Assembly (NCBI GenBank): GCA_022984795.1
Contig: JALIHJ010000039.1
Span: forward strand, 1 to 64,000
DNA length: 64,000 nucleotides
Direction of reading: 5' to 3'
DNA from: Fabrea salina
Taxonomy: Eukaryota; Ciliophora; Heterotrichea; Heterotrichida; Fabreidae
Every line of letters begins with the position of its first letter. Positions within the stretch are counted from its first letter, which is position 1. Shown piece by piece: positions 53,849 to 63,143 of the stretch. The notes beneath the pieces were generated by a model. It made no database searches and was not told the origin of the DNA. It worked only from the letters and a program-made list of their open reading frames with translations. The position numbers and the translations under genes are program-made.

Positions 53849-56731
53849 TTAGAGTTTATTATAATTAAGAGACTTCAGAGCAGAAAAACACTTTTTGAGT
53901 CTAAGAGTCTGAGTAACTTTTTGGAGAGAAAGTATTCCTAGCGAGATGTTTGAGTTCAGGCTCTGTCTTTTTCTCAGGTAAACTGGAATGTAGTGAGGAG
54001 AGCTGTTTCGGGAGGAAACTAGGTGATTTCTTTGTTCTGGAGTTCCTTCTTTTTTAGCTCTGATGAGTTGTTGGCGTCTTTTAAGTCTTCGGTCGTATTC
54101 TTTAGCTCTGTTAGGGGATCCGCTTTTTCTATGAGAATTTGAACCTGAAGGTTTCCAAGGAGGTTTAACTTCTTTTTTGGGGTCTTTTAAGATTTCTTTT
54201 TGGTAGTTGCAAGAAGTTCTTTTTTTATGGATCAACTTAAAGGACCTTTTTGTGTTTTCGCTGTAAAACTTAGGAGTAGAAGACTTAAATCCTGAGGATT
54301 GGTAGCTTTCAGTTAGTTTAAGGTTCAAACTAGGAACTGGACTTAGAGTTACGTTTTGGTCCGAACCAGAAAAAGAAGACACACAAGAGGAACCTGGGGC
54401 CTTGGATAAGTAGGTAAGAATGTCAGTTTTGCTGGTGTAGATGGTTTTTAGTTTCATCCAAGAAACGTTGAGGTTTCGAAAAGTAACTTTGTAGAATAAA
54501 GCTTTAAGAGCTATGAATAGTTTAATGGAGTTGTGACTAGGGTGTTTGGTTTGGATGCTTTTGAAGTAGTTAAGTAGTTTAGTTTCTAAAACTGTTTTCA
54601 AAAGGTCCAGGCTTTGACTTTTCCTCTGAACTTGGCAATTCACACTTAGTTTCTTTAAAAAGTTTGCTTTTTGTGCAAGCAAGTTTGCACTATAAAGTTT
54701 ACTTAAAACCTTTAACAGGTTCTTGGAGTCTTTGACCTTTTTGGCTACTTCAAGTAATTGATTGAAAGCTTTTTGTAAACTAGTGAACTCAGCATACTTT
54801 TTAGCATGTAAAAAGGCTTGAGTGATGATTTTTCTGCAGTACTTAAACTTCATACTGTTAAGTTTAGAGTTCCAGATTTTTGTACTCCAGGTAGAAACTG
54901 CTTTTTTCTGTACGTAAACTTCGTATCTTTGGAAGGTTTTAAGTAGTTGGTTGAGGAGTTTTTGTTTTTTCCCTATTCTTAGTTTGAACTTGATGAACAC
55001 AATGTTGTTGTTCCTTCTAAGGGCTTTTTTCAACTGAAAAGTCAGTTTGTCTAAAGCTTTTTTAAGAGTTTTCAAAGCTTGAACTCTTTTGCTCCACAGT
55101 GAGAACTTCTGTCTTAGTGCTTTTTGGTTAAGTTTAAGTGTTAAGTGCTTTATGAGTAGTAGTGAACTAAGTTTCTGTGAGTTATTGTAAAGTTTTAAGT
55201 TGGTGAGTACACAAAGTTGTAGTTTAAAAACTTTGGTAGTTAAAACTGAGCAAATAGATTTTACAGAGTTTTCTTTAGAGACTTTAAGAGCACTGAGTTT
55301 ACTCAGTTTTTGGAAACTATAAGCAACTGTTCTAACTTTCCAGTTTTCAACTGTTTTTGCCAAAGTCATACTTATTAACATGTAGTTGCTAGCGCTTAAG
55401 CATGCTTTTTTCAGTCTGGAAAACCTTTTAAGCTTCCTAAAGACACCTTTGATTAAAGGGTGCAGTATGGGACTTAGGCTTTCAATGAGTTTTTCGCTTT
55501 GTCTGTGATGAGTTCTGACCTGGATGATTTTTTCAATGGTGTCTTGATTGCTTCCATAGAGTCTTTCTAAGTCTTCAAACGAACTTGTTCTTCGTCCTCT
55601 CCACCTACTAGGAGACTCTGGACTTAAGTCGTAGTTTATGTTTTCAGAAACTGACTCACAAAGCTTTATAGCAAACTCAGACCTTTTGTAGGGGTCTAAG
55701 GTACTTTCAAGAGTTCCTAGGAGCCTAGGTGCTTTGTTTGGAGTTTCTTTAAAAGTAAAGCTGATGTAGTCACTTTTACTAGAAAATAGGCAGATCTTTG
55801 AAGAGTAATTATCAGCTAGCTGGTATACTTTAGCACTCCAATTGGCCAAAGTGCACGAAGAAGAGTTTTCTGCTTTGCGAAGAGCCCACTCGTACAGAGT
55901 TTTGCCTTGTTTAGTGAGTCCATACAAACTAAAGTTAGTTGAAGCTAGCTGTTTTATTACAACTCCTTCGGACAAAGGCAACTTCACTAAATCTCTGCAC
56001 TCATCTACTATAAAAACCTCTCCCAACTCTGTAAGCACACTTATGTAGTTAAGTCCTCCACTTACTAAAGTGCAGAAATGCTTTTCTAGTTCTGGTATAG
56101 TGTAAGCTGCAGTTATTCTTTTTTGGGGCGAAGCTTGAGGACTTTGCAGGCGTTTTGGGTGGACTGTTCCAATTGCGCCGTAGAGGTACAAGTAGCCTCC
56201 TTGGGTGCACACACAGGTGTAAGCATCTCCACATACTACTTGTTTGGAAGAAAAGATCTTGGCGTCTTCTACAATAGAAGGGTTTATAGAACACTCAGAG
56301 TCGTTTAGTAAGCCTAGCTGCCCAAAATAACCTGTTCCCCAGGTGTACAGTTGCCCTTTAGCGTCGACTACAGCAGCATGGCTTGTTCCCAGGTCACCTT
56401 TGGTAGCATTCAGGTCAGCCAGTAACCTAGGGTTTTTGAGTTTAGTATACCCGCCAAGCACTCCGTAGTTCATAGGGTCTTCTCCCATCATGTAAACACT
56501 TCCTTGTTCAGTGATAAGCATAACTGCCCATGAGTTCATAGCTATGTAAGAAACTCTCAAGTAAGTGCAAACGGGCGAGTGGGGAGTGAAAATACTTCCA
56601 TTTGACCTCAGGAGCAGCGTGAAAGGAGGGTGTGTCAGAACCTGAGTTATTTGTGTGACTTCAAATACTTGAGGAGTGGGTAACTGGTAATGTGGCTGAG
56701 ACAAGAACTGGCCAGCTTTGACTTTTGACAT
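53849..56731 (-). CDS. RCC1-repeat protein with long helical Sfi1-like C-terminal half
   Basis: The product has 960 aa. Residues 20-300 hold RCC1-type blades (SVYMMGEDPMNYGVLGGY, QLYTWGTGYFGQLGLLND, YTCVCTQGGYLYLYGA). Residues 410-790 are basic helices with repeated L, F and sparse Trp (KFSLWSKRV, VSTWSTKIW), resembling centrin-binding Sfi1 arrays but weaker than in the gene at 9101. The tail is Ser/Lys-rich. There is no guanine-exchange signature. The start is 8 bases from the next gene's divergent ATG. A relic of its 3' end lies just downstream. Confidence 0.75.
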   Translation of the reverse strand: MSKVKAGQFLSQPHYQLPTPQVFEVTQITQVLTHPPFTLLLRSNGSIFTPHSPVCTYLRVSYIAMNSWAVMLITEQGSVYMMGEDPMNYGVLGGYTKLKNPRLLADLNATKGDLGTSHAAVVDAKGQLYTWGTGYFGQLGLLNDSECSINPSIVEDAKIFSSKQVVCGDAYTCVCTQGGYLYLYGAIGTVHPKRLQSPQASPQKRITAAYTIPELEKHFCTLVSGGLNYISVLTELGEVFIVDECRDLVKLPLSEGVVIKQLASTNFSLYGLTKQGKTLYEWALRKAENSSSCTLANWSAKVYQLADNYSSKICLFSSKSDYISFTFKETPNKAPRLLGTLESTLDPYKRSEFAIKLCESVSENINYDLSPESPSRWRGRRTSSFEDLERLYGSNQDTIEKIIQVRTHHRQSEKLIESLSPILHPLIKGVFRKLKRFSRLKKACLSASNYMLISMTLAKTVENWKVRTVAYSFQKLSKLSALKVSKENSVKSICSVLTTKVFKLQLCVLTNLKLYNNSQKLSSLLLIKHLTLKLNQKALRQKFSLWSKRVQALKTLKKALDKLTFQLKKALRRNNNIVFIKFKLRIGKKQKLLNQLLKTFQRYEVYVQKKAVSTWSTKIWNSKLNSMKFKYCRKIITQAFLHAKKYAEFTSLQKAFNQLLEVAKKVKDSKNLLKVLSKLYSANLLAQKANFLKKLSVNCQVQRKSQSLDLLKTVLETKLLNYFKSIQTKHPSHNSIKLFIALKALFYKVTFRNLNVSWMKLKTIYTSKTDILTYLSKAPGSSCVSSFSGSDQNVTLSPVPSLNLKLTESYQSSGFKSSTPKFYSENTKRSFKLIHKKRTSCNYQKEILKDPKKEVKPPWKPSGSNSHRKSGSPNRAKEYDRRLKRRQQLIRAKKEGTPEQRNHLVSSRNSSPHYIPVYLRKRQSLNSNISLGILSLQKVTQTLRLKKCFSALKSLNYNKL

Positions 56732-56739
56732 AATCTAAA

Positions 56740-57078
56740 ATGGGAGTTTGTATGTGTAGTGATAGAGCCAGTAGCTTTGAAAACAGAACCACTGAAGAGT
56801 ATCGTGCCTGGATGCTAGAAGAGTACGTAAAAGGGCTTCAAAAACCCCAAAGTTGCGATTCGAACCAAAGCTCTGCTAGCTCCTCAGACTTAGGGATCCC
56901 TGATGGGCTTCGCAAAGGCGAGTTTTTTGAAGCTCCAGACCAAACCGAGTTTGAAGTCGTTAAAAACCAAAGAGGAAAAGCTTACTTAAAATGTACAGTT
57001 TGTAATTCGATTTTGCCCTCAAGTGAATTGAAGTATCATATTAGGTCACCCAAGCACCTAAAAAACCTATACACTTAA
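56740..57078 (+). CDS. Small N-acylated C2H2 zinc-finger protein
   Basis: The 112-aa product starts MGVCMCSD, suggesting myristoyl and palmitoyl groups. The C-terminus holds one finger, CTVCNSILPSSELKYHIRSPKH (C-x2-C-x12-H-x5-H), of the matrin/U1-like spacing. The middle is Ser-rich. A membrane-bound C2H2 protein is unusual; its function is unknown. Confidence 0.7.
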   Translation: MGVCMCSDRASSFENRTTEEYRAWMLEEYVKGLQKPQSCDSNQSSASSSDLGIPDGLRKGEFFEAPDQTEFEVVKNQRGKAYLKCTVCNSILPSSELKYHIRSPKHLKNLYT

Positions 57079-57108
57079 TTTTAGCGATTAAATCTAGCAG
57101 CCATAAAA

Positions 57109-58467
57109 ATGAAAGTCCACCTTGCGATTCTGATATGTATAAGCTTCCAGGTAGTTTTATCCGAACAAGTTGCTTCTTGCGAGTCGGATTCTGAGTGCAG
57201 AGTCCTAAATACATGCTCTAATAACGAGTGTGTCCACAAAGAATTAATTCCGCTAGAAAGCCTCGACATAGTGGGGGGTTTGGTGATCTTGGTTTTGGCC
57301 GGCCTAGCTAACGCCGGAGGTATGGGCGGAGGTCCTTTGATGACTTCTAGTATTCTGCTCATTCTATCTTTCGAAACCCACCAGGCCATTCCCCTGGCCC
57401 AGATAATTGTGGCTGGCGGCAGCTTTGTTGCAATTTCACTTAAATTCACACAAAAACACCCTAAAAGGAATCGTCCACTCATAAACTATACGGTTCTAAT
57501 GCATATCCAATCGCCTTTGTTGCTAGGAACTACTTTTGGAGTAATTCTGAACAGGGGTTTTCCGGAGTGGCTGATTATTTTCCTCCTCACAGCTTTGTTG
57601 GTTTTTGCAGCCTTCAAAACTGCTAGGAAAGGCATCAAGTTGTATAAATCCGAGTCCCTTAATAAAGTGGACCAGGAGGAGCCAGGCGAAGAAGCTGATG
57701 GAGAGAACGATCAGCTCACTGCTGCTAGGGAGTTAAACAACGGCTCTAGTGTGTCGCCTGAACTCCAAGCTATTTATGACTCCGAAAAAAAAACTATACC
57801 GCTGGTTCCAGCTGTGATCATATTCAGCGTGCTTGGGTTAGTCATTCTGAGTTCGCTGTTGAGAGGCTTCATAGGGGCAGAGGAGTGCACACTGGAGTCT
57901 TGGCTGATTATAGGAGGAGTAGCTATTTTGTTGGTTACATTTTCAATAATTACAGCGAGACTGGTTGTCCAGGACTCTCTTTTGAAGTACGACTTAGGCT
58001 ACGACTTTGACGAAGACGACTTAATTTGGGACTACAGAAAGGCTGCTAAAATAGGAGTGGGGGCCTTTCTGGCAGGTTTAGGAGCAGGTCTTTTAGGCAT
58101 GGGAGGAGGAACCATCATGAGTCCACTCTTATTGTCTTTAGGAGTGCTTCCTGAAGTAACTGCGGCTTCTTGCTCCTTCATGGTGTTCTTTACTTCGAGT
58201 GCAGCTGTGGTTCAGTTCGGAGTTTCTGGGGAGATACTTTTTGACTACGGAGCTTTTCTGTTCACCATGAGCGTAGTTGGGTCCTTGTGCGGAGTACTGC
58301 TAGTTAAGAAGATAGTCAACAGAAGCAACAGGTCGTCTTTGATTGTTTTGGCCTTAGGAGGGGCGCTGGGTCTAGCTAGCGTTATAATTCCTACCTACGG
58401 AGTCATAAACGTGGCTGACCAACTTGAATCTGGAAACACGCAATTTGGGTTCCAAGACTTTTGTTAG
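57109..58467 (+). CDS. TauE/SafE-family membrane transporter
   Basis: The product has 452 aa. A signal peptide (MKVHLAILICISFQVVLS) and a short Cys-rich ectodomain (CESDSECRVLNTCSNNEC) come first. Two homologous halves follow, each with the family motif: GGMGGGPLMTSSILLILSFETHQAIPLAQ and GMGGGTIMSPLLLSLGVLPEVTAASCSFMVFF. About eight to nine spans are separated by an acidic loop (VDQEEPGEEADGENDQ). Relatives export sulfite or organosulfur anions in bacteria and occur in plants and protists. The substrate here is unknown. Confidence 0.9.
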   Translation: MKVHLAILICISFQVVLSEQVASCESDSECRVLNTCSNNECVHKELIPLESLDIVGGLVILVLAGLANAGGMGGGPLMTSSILLILSFETHQAIPLAQIIVAGGSFVAISLKFTQKHPKRNRPLINYTVLMHIQSPLLLGTTFGVILNRGFPEWLIIFLLTALLVFAAFKTARKGIKLYKSESLNKVDQEEPGEEADGENDQLTAARELNNGSSVSPELQAIYDSEKKTIPLVPAVIIFSVLGLVILSSLLRGFIGAEECTLESWLIIGGVAILLVTFSIITARLVVQDSLLKYDLGYDFDEDDLIWDYRKAAKIGVGAFLAGLGAGLLGMGGGTIMSPLLLSLGVLPEVTAASCSFMVFFTSSAAVVQFGVSGEILFDYGAFLFTMSVVGSLCGVLLVKKIVNRSNRSSLIVLALGGALGLASVIIPTYGVINVADQLESGNTQFGFQDFC

Positions 58468-58477
58468 TATTATTGCA

Positions 58478-59311
58478 TTAAGTTCTTAAATCAATTAATT
58501 GGAACAAACTTGAGTCAACCATCTGTACATGAGAAGCTTCGCAAAAGAGTCCTTCTGAGTGTCTGTGGAACCCCCGGCTGGGGCACTGCTTGATTTCTTG
58601 GAGTCCTTTTTCAGTTAAGTTAAAAACTCCTAAGCCTTTTCTGTGCATAGGCGAGTAAACAATAGCAACTGCTTCTTTAAGTAACCACTGGTAATTGAAC
58701 TGAGTGTGCAGATCCACTGAAGACAAAAACAAGTCGTGTCTTGGATGGGTATGAATCCACCCTAAAGCAAGCCAGTTGTTTTCTTCTAAGGCTTTGAAAA
58801 GTCCTTCGTCGTCAAGGCACTCACAAGAGTCACTTGCACCTGACTGCTTGGGCAAAATAATCCCTTTCAAGTGCAACTCTTCGCCAAAGGGTTCTCCAGC
58901 AAGGATTCCTAGAGTTTCGGTGTTGTTTTCAGTATTAGGGTAAGATAGAGCTATGAAGTTGTCAAGGAGTTGCATGGGAATAACTAGTTTTCTGACGGAG
59001 GGCTGAACTGACTTTAAGCCGCGCAGTCTAGACTGGGAGTTGTTTTGCAAGTTAGTAGTGTGAGGAACGTCTTGGTTCAACTTAAAGAGTTCGCGTCTGT
59101 ATTGAGATTGAGAGTAAGCATTGTGGGACTTAATTGAATTCATAAGGTCGTTGAAAGTACGCAGACACACATAAGCTTCAGCGTACTTAGCGTGGTTAAA
59201 CATAGAAATGCCTCTAGCTTTTAGTTGGCGTGCTTGGTTCAAGTAGTCTTCGAGTCTTTTAGAGTTGTCTACATGGACAGATTTCACAAGAGTTTCTAGC
59301 TTTTGTTCCAT
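58478..59311 (-). CDS. STAMBP: AMSH/STAMBP-like JAMM deubiquitinase
   Basis: The 277-aa product has an N-terminal helical USP8/MIT-like domain (LEDYLNQARQLKARGISMFNHAKYAEAYVCL), a linker, then an MPN+ domain. Its catalytic set is complete: Glu in ETLGILAG, HTHP in GWIHTHPRHDLFLSSVDLH, and the AMSH-specific zinc region (CECLDDEG, CPSRGFHRH). It removes K63 ubiquitin chains at endosomes with ESCRT-0. Confidence 0.93.
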   Translation of the reverse strand: MEQKLETLVKSVHVDNSKRLEDYLNQARQLKARGISMFNHAKYAEAYVCLRTFNDLMNSIKSHNAYSQSQYRRELFKLNQDVPHTTNLQNNSQSRLRGLKSVQPSVRKLVIPMQLLDNFIALSYPNTENNTETLGILAGEPFGEELHLKGIILPKQSGASDSCECLDDEGLFKALEENNWLALGWIHTHPRHDLFLSSVDLHTQFNYQWLLKEAVAIVYSPMHRKGLGVFNLTEKGLQEIKQCPSRGFHRHSEGLFCEASHVQMVDSSLFQLIDLRT

Positions 59312-59382
59312 ATTATATCTACAGTGTGTTGAATAATTTAATTACTCTGCACTTAAGTGCCAATATATAAAACAACCTGTAA

Positions 59383-59994
59383 ATGGAGTCAGTGAAAGAA
59401 TATAAAATCGTGACACTGGGCGAAGGAAGAGTAGGAAAAACTTCTATAACCCTCAAGTTCGCTCGCAACGAGTTCCACGAAAACGAACAGTCTACCATCA
59501 ACGCGAACTTCTTGCAAAAAAAACTCAGCGTTAGCAACACTCAAATCCAACTCAACATCTGGGACACTGCAGGTCAAGAACGCTTCAGAGCTTTAGCTCC
59601 TAACTACTACCGCCAAGCGACCGGTGTGGTTATTGTGTACGATATCACAGACCGGTCTTCTTTTGACAGAGTGGTGAACTGGGTGAAAGAACTGCAAATG
59701 CAAGCTGACAAGGACATAGCTATTGTGATTGCTGGCAACAAGTGCGACCGCGAGTCCGAACGCCAGATCAACAAAAACGAAGCTGAAGAGTTTGCCAATA
59801 AAATTGGTGCCGCTCATTTCCTAACTAGTGCCAAAACAGGTAAAGGAGTCAATGAGTGCTTTGAAGAACTCGGGAAAAGAGTAGTTTCTAGACAAGCTCC
59901 TAAACAACAAGCTACCACTCATTCACGCGGACGCAAAATTAACTTAGGGAACCATACTCAAGCCCAAACTAATAAGAAAAAGTCGTGTTGTTAA
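59383..59994 (+). CDS. RAB21: Rab GTPase, Rab21-like
   Basis: The 203-aa product has P-loop GEGRVGKTS, switch I with STINANFLQKKL (Rab21 has TLQASFLTKKL), WDTAGQERF, GNKCD and TSAKTGKG, and ends KKKSCC for double prenylation. It probably controls early endosome traffic. The upstream gap has a TATA-like AATATATAAAA about 25 bases before the ATG. Confidence 0.93.
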   Translation: MESVKEYKIVTLGEGRVGKTSITLKFARNEFHENEQSTINANFLQKKLSVSNTQIQLNIWDTAGQERFRALAPNYYRQATGVVIVYDITDRSSFDRVVNWVKELQMQADKDIAIVIAGNKCDRESERQINKNEAEEFANKIGAAHFLTSAKTGKGVNECFEELGKRVVSRQAPKQQATTHSRGRKINLGNHTQAQTNKKKSCC

Positions 59995-60020
59995 TTGCGT
60001 AATTTAAGCCATCTTAGGTA

Positions 60021-61058
60021 TTAAATATCAGGGCTGCAGAGCTCCCAAACTTCTGTAGGAATTAAAGAACAGCTAGGCAACTTAAGTTCCTTAACTACTT
60101 CTTGTGAGTCAAGTACTTTGAACTTGTTTTGGGTTTGGATTTTAAGCGTTTTGGAAGTAATAGTGGTTTCGATTTCAAGTGGTGCTTTTCCTTTAGCCAC
60201 AGCAACTAGTTTAAAGGGTAAATGGACTTTTTCAGAGTGGGTTTTGCAAACTCTGTTGTGGTCTACAAGGCTGCTTACATTCAGGTACTCCAAAGCTAAC
60301 CTGTAGAGGTGCTTCTTTTTCCACTCAATAGAAGAGTGCTCCTGTGGAACAACTTTTTTTTGGTTCTTTTGAAGCACTCCAACGGCTACCAGCACGTTCA
60401 AGGCGTCGTAAACTCTTCTTCGAATGTTTTTTTCGTTCTTATTGGAGTCTTGCTCCATCTCTAGTTCTCTAAGCAGTTCTTCAGCCACTAGTTTGTAAGA
60501 AATCTTTTGTTGGCGCTGAACTATTTGTTTGATTCGCCAACTTAGGGCTTTTAGGCCGTTCCGTGACCGAGTGTTGGTGAGTGCTGGAGGACAGAGCTCA
60601 GGCAAAGGTTCTGGGCCTGGTTGTGTTTCGCTCCACATAGTGCTTAGGCTTGAGTCTTCAAACATAAGGTTGGAGGTATCCAGTCCAAAGTCAAAAGGAC
60701 TACCAAGTATATCAATATGGTTTTCATAATAAGTACGCATAAACTCCCCTGGAAGTCCTTCGAAGTACCCTAGGTCACTAGAGAACAGCTTTGGAGAGCC
60801 CCTGTAAATCGAGTCGAGCTTAGCAATAACTAAATCACTCGAAACTAACTCAGGGCTAGAGTCAAATGCTCCGAAGTCATTTAGTACTTGGTGGAGAGAA
60901 GGGTCTTCTCTTGTGTAACTTTTATACTTAGGAAGCACTGAGTCCGCGTACTGTGAATTTTCAAGTTCTGTGATGAGTTCTCTGACATAAGTGGGGTAAA
61001 AGTGTGATGGTTCAAACATGAATATAAATGTTGAGGGCCCCTTATTTGATTGAAACAT
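60021..61058 (-). CDS. TFDP: DP-type (E2F partner) transcription factor
   Basis: The product has 345 aa. The winged-helix DNA-binding domain at about residues 165-235 has the DP signature NIRRRVYDALNVLVAVGVLQK after SYKLVAEELLREL. The dimerisation region follows (WKKKHLYRLALEYLNVSSL). The N-terminal 150 residues are unstructured. With an E2F partner it would control S-phase genes. Confidence 0.9.
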   Translation of the reverse strand: MFQSNKGPSTFIFMFEPSHFYPTYVRELITELENSQYADSVLPKYKSYTREDPSLHQVLNDFGAFDSSPELVSSDLVIAKLDSIYRGSPKLFSSDLGYFEGLPGEFMRTYYENHIDILGSPFDFGLDTSNLMFEDSSLSTMWSETQPGPEPLPELCPPALTNTRSRNGLKALSWRIKQIVQRQQKISYKLVAEELLRELEMEQDSNKNEKNIRRRVYDALNVLVAVGVLQKNQKKVVPQEHSSIEWKKKHLYRLALEYLNVSSLVDHNRVCKTHSEKVHLPFKLVAVAKGKAPLEIETTITSKTLKIQTQNKFKVLDSQEVVKELKLPSCSLIPTEVWELCSPDI

Positions 61059-61162
61059 GGAAAGACAGGCCTTCTAAATTTGGTGTTATAAGTAACTAAG
61101 TCTCTACCCAACTACAACTTGCATTACTCGCAGAATTAATAATACAGTTTGATAGCTAAATA

Positions 61163-61588
61163 ATGAAAAGTCTGGGGAAATTAATTGTAATGTGCTGCTC
61201 TTGGCGCAAAAAAGAATTAGGCTCTCAGGCCTCTATTGACTTAGAAAACACAGAACTCAAAGGCTACGAAGACCAACTGATGGAAGAGCCTGACAAAGAA
61301 CACCTTCCTGAGAATGAACTAGACCCACCAGAAGAACTCGTTACTTTTGCTAAAAAGGAAGTTCACTCCAACGACAACAACCTTCCAGAGATTCCTGAAG
61401 AAACCCCTGAAGACCTGAACCATATCCTAAAAGCTTCGCCTCCTTCCATCCACTTAATTGGCCCTGAAAATAATTACCAACCTATTACTTTGTACGAATT
61501 CACTAGAAAAAAAACTAAGAAGTCCAGCAAAAAGTCCAGAAAAGAAAAGAAACCCAAGAAAAAAAAACATAGTTCTAAAATCGAATAA
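61163..61588 (+). CDS. Small acidic protein with Lys-rich tail
   Basis: The 141-aa product has a start with adjacent Cys (MCCSW at residue 10, an alternative start), an acidic Pro-rich middle (EIPEETPEDLNHI) and a strongly basic end (KKTKKSSKKSRKEKKPKKKK). No family is recognised; it is probably disordered. Confidence 0.55.
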   Translation: MKSLGKLIVMCCSWRKKELGSQASIDLENTELKGYEDQLMEEPDKEHLPENELDPPEELVTFAKKEVHSNDNNLPEIPEETPEDLNHILKASPPSIHLIGPENNYQPITLYEFTRKKTKKSSKKSRKEKKPKKKKHSSKIE

Positions 61589-61614
61589 CTTGTAATATAG
61601 GATTATCGTTATAC

Positions 61615-63099
61615 TTAGGGAAGAGTCATTTTATCCTTCTTCATGATAACGGTTTTGGACTCCAAGTAGCTGTATATGGCATCTTCGCCAAGTTCTTTGC
61701 CTACTCCTGAGTCTTTATACCCCCCAAAAGGAGTGTTGCACTGAAGTACGTCGTAGCAGTTCACATAAACTGTTCCAACACGTAAAGCATTAACTAGATG
61801 CAGAGCCTTTTCAAGGTCTTTAGTAACTACACCTGCTCCCAGTCCGTAGTGAGTAGCGTTGGCTCGTTTAATTACTTCGTCCATGTCTTTGAACTTCATG
61901 ATGCTCATAACAGGTCCAAATATTTCTTCTTTGGCTATTGTCATCTCGTCAGTTACGTCACTGAACACAGTGGGCTCGATGTAGTAGCCCTTGCTTCCCC
62001 ACCTAACTCCTCCTGTACAAAGCTTAGCTCCTTCTGCCTTTCCTTTCTCAATGTAACTCATGATTCGGTCAAACTGAGTTTTGTCCACTTGGGGTCCTTG
62101 TTGAGTGGTTTCGTCAAAGGGGTCCCCCAGCTTCCTACTTCTAGAGCATTCTACAGACTTCTCCACAAAGGCGTCATAAATCCTTTCGTGCACAAACAAC
62201 CTAGACCCTGCTATGCAGCACTGGCCTTGGTTGAAGTACAAACCTATTTGAGCTTGCTTAATAGCTTGGTCAATATCAGCGTCGTCCAGGATTATATTGG
62301 GACTCTTTCCTCCTAACTCCAGAGTTACTCGCTTAAGGTTCCTTTCGCCTGAGTTTTTAGCTATGAGTTTGCCTACTTCAGTAGACCCAGTAAAAGCAAT
62401 CTTGTCTACTTCAGGGTGGATCGATAAGCCAGCTCCCACATCTCCAAAGCCAGGAAGTAAGTTCACCACTCCTGGAGGGAACCCAGCTTCAACTATGAGT
62501 TCCCCTACTTTCAGGGCACTCAAAGGAGTTTGTTCAGCTGGCTTCATAACTACGGTGTTGCCAGCAGCTAAGGCAGGGCCTAGTTTCCAAGACTGCAAAG
62601 CCAAAGGAAAGTTCCAAGGAATAATTTGCCCAACTACTCCTATAGGTTCGTACCTAGAGTAACAGAAAAAGGGTCCGTCAATAGGAATGGTTTTCCCTTG
62701 CACCTTGTCTGCAAGTCCTGCGTAATACCTGTAAGTAGATGCTGTCAACGGCACGTCTATATTTTTTGAATCGCTTATAGGCTTCCCGTTGTCCAGAGTT
62801 TCAAGCTTAGCCAACTCATCTGCGTTGGCTTCTATGAGGTCAGCGAGCTTATACAGCATTTGGCCCCTTTCCCTAGCAGTGGTTCTGCGCCAGGGTCCAT
62901 GCTCGAAAGCTTGTTTAGCAGCCATGACTGCTTTATCCAAGTCTTCGTCTCCAGCTCTCTGGACATCAGCTATTTTTTGCTCGTTGGTTGGGTCAAGTGT
63001 TGGAAAGGTTTTATGAGTGGCTGCGTTCACCCACTCGTTATTAATGAGGAGCTGGGTCCTGTAAGACCTGTATACTGAGTTTCTGATCAGATTTCTCAT
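61615..63099 (-). CDS. ALDH2: Mitochondrial aldehyde dehydrogenase
   Basis: The product has about 494 aa. The N-terminus [15 protein letters not shown] is a presequence. IIPWNFPL, the Glu in [12 protein letters not shown] and the Cys in [15 protein letters not shown] form the active site. The C-terminal [27 protein letters not shown] is the ALDH1/2 signature. Two upstream in-frame ATGs (63117 and 63162) would disrupt the presequence or overlap the divergent gene. It oxidises aldehydes with NAD. Confidence 0.94.
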   Translation of the reverse strand: MRNLIRNSVYRSYRTQLLINNEWVNAATHKTFPTLDPTNEQKIADVQRAGDEDLDKAVMAAKQAFEHGPWRRTTARERGQMLYKLADLIEANADELAKLETLDNGKPISDSKNIDVPLTASTYRYYAGLADKVQGKTIPIDGPFFCYSRYEPIGVVGQIIPWNFPLALQSWKLGPALAAGNTVVMKPAEQTPLSALKVGELIVEAGFPPGVVNLLPGFGDVGAGLSIHPEVDKIAFTGSTEVGKLIAKNSGERNLKRVTLELGGKSPNIILDDADIDQAIKQAQIGLYFNQGQCCIAGSRLFVHERIYDAFVEKSVECSRSRKLGDPFDETTQQGPQVDKTQFDRIMSYIEKGKAEGAKLCTGGVRWGSKGYYIEPTVFSDVTDEMTIAKEEIFGPVMSIMKFKDMDEVIKRANATHYGLGAGVVTKDLEKALHLVNALRVGTVYVNCYDVLQCNTPFGGYKDSGVGKELGEDAIYSYLESKTVIMKKDKMTLP

Positions 63100-63143
63100 T
63101 TTTATTAGTAATTCCATTAACCGTTTGCTTTCGAAAAATTTAA

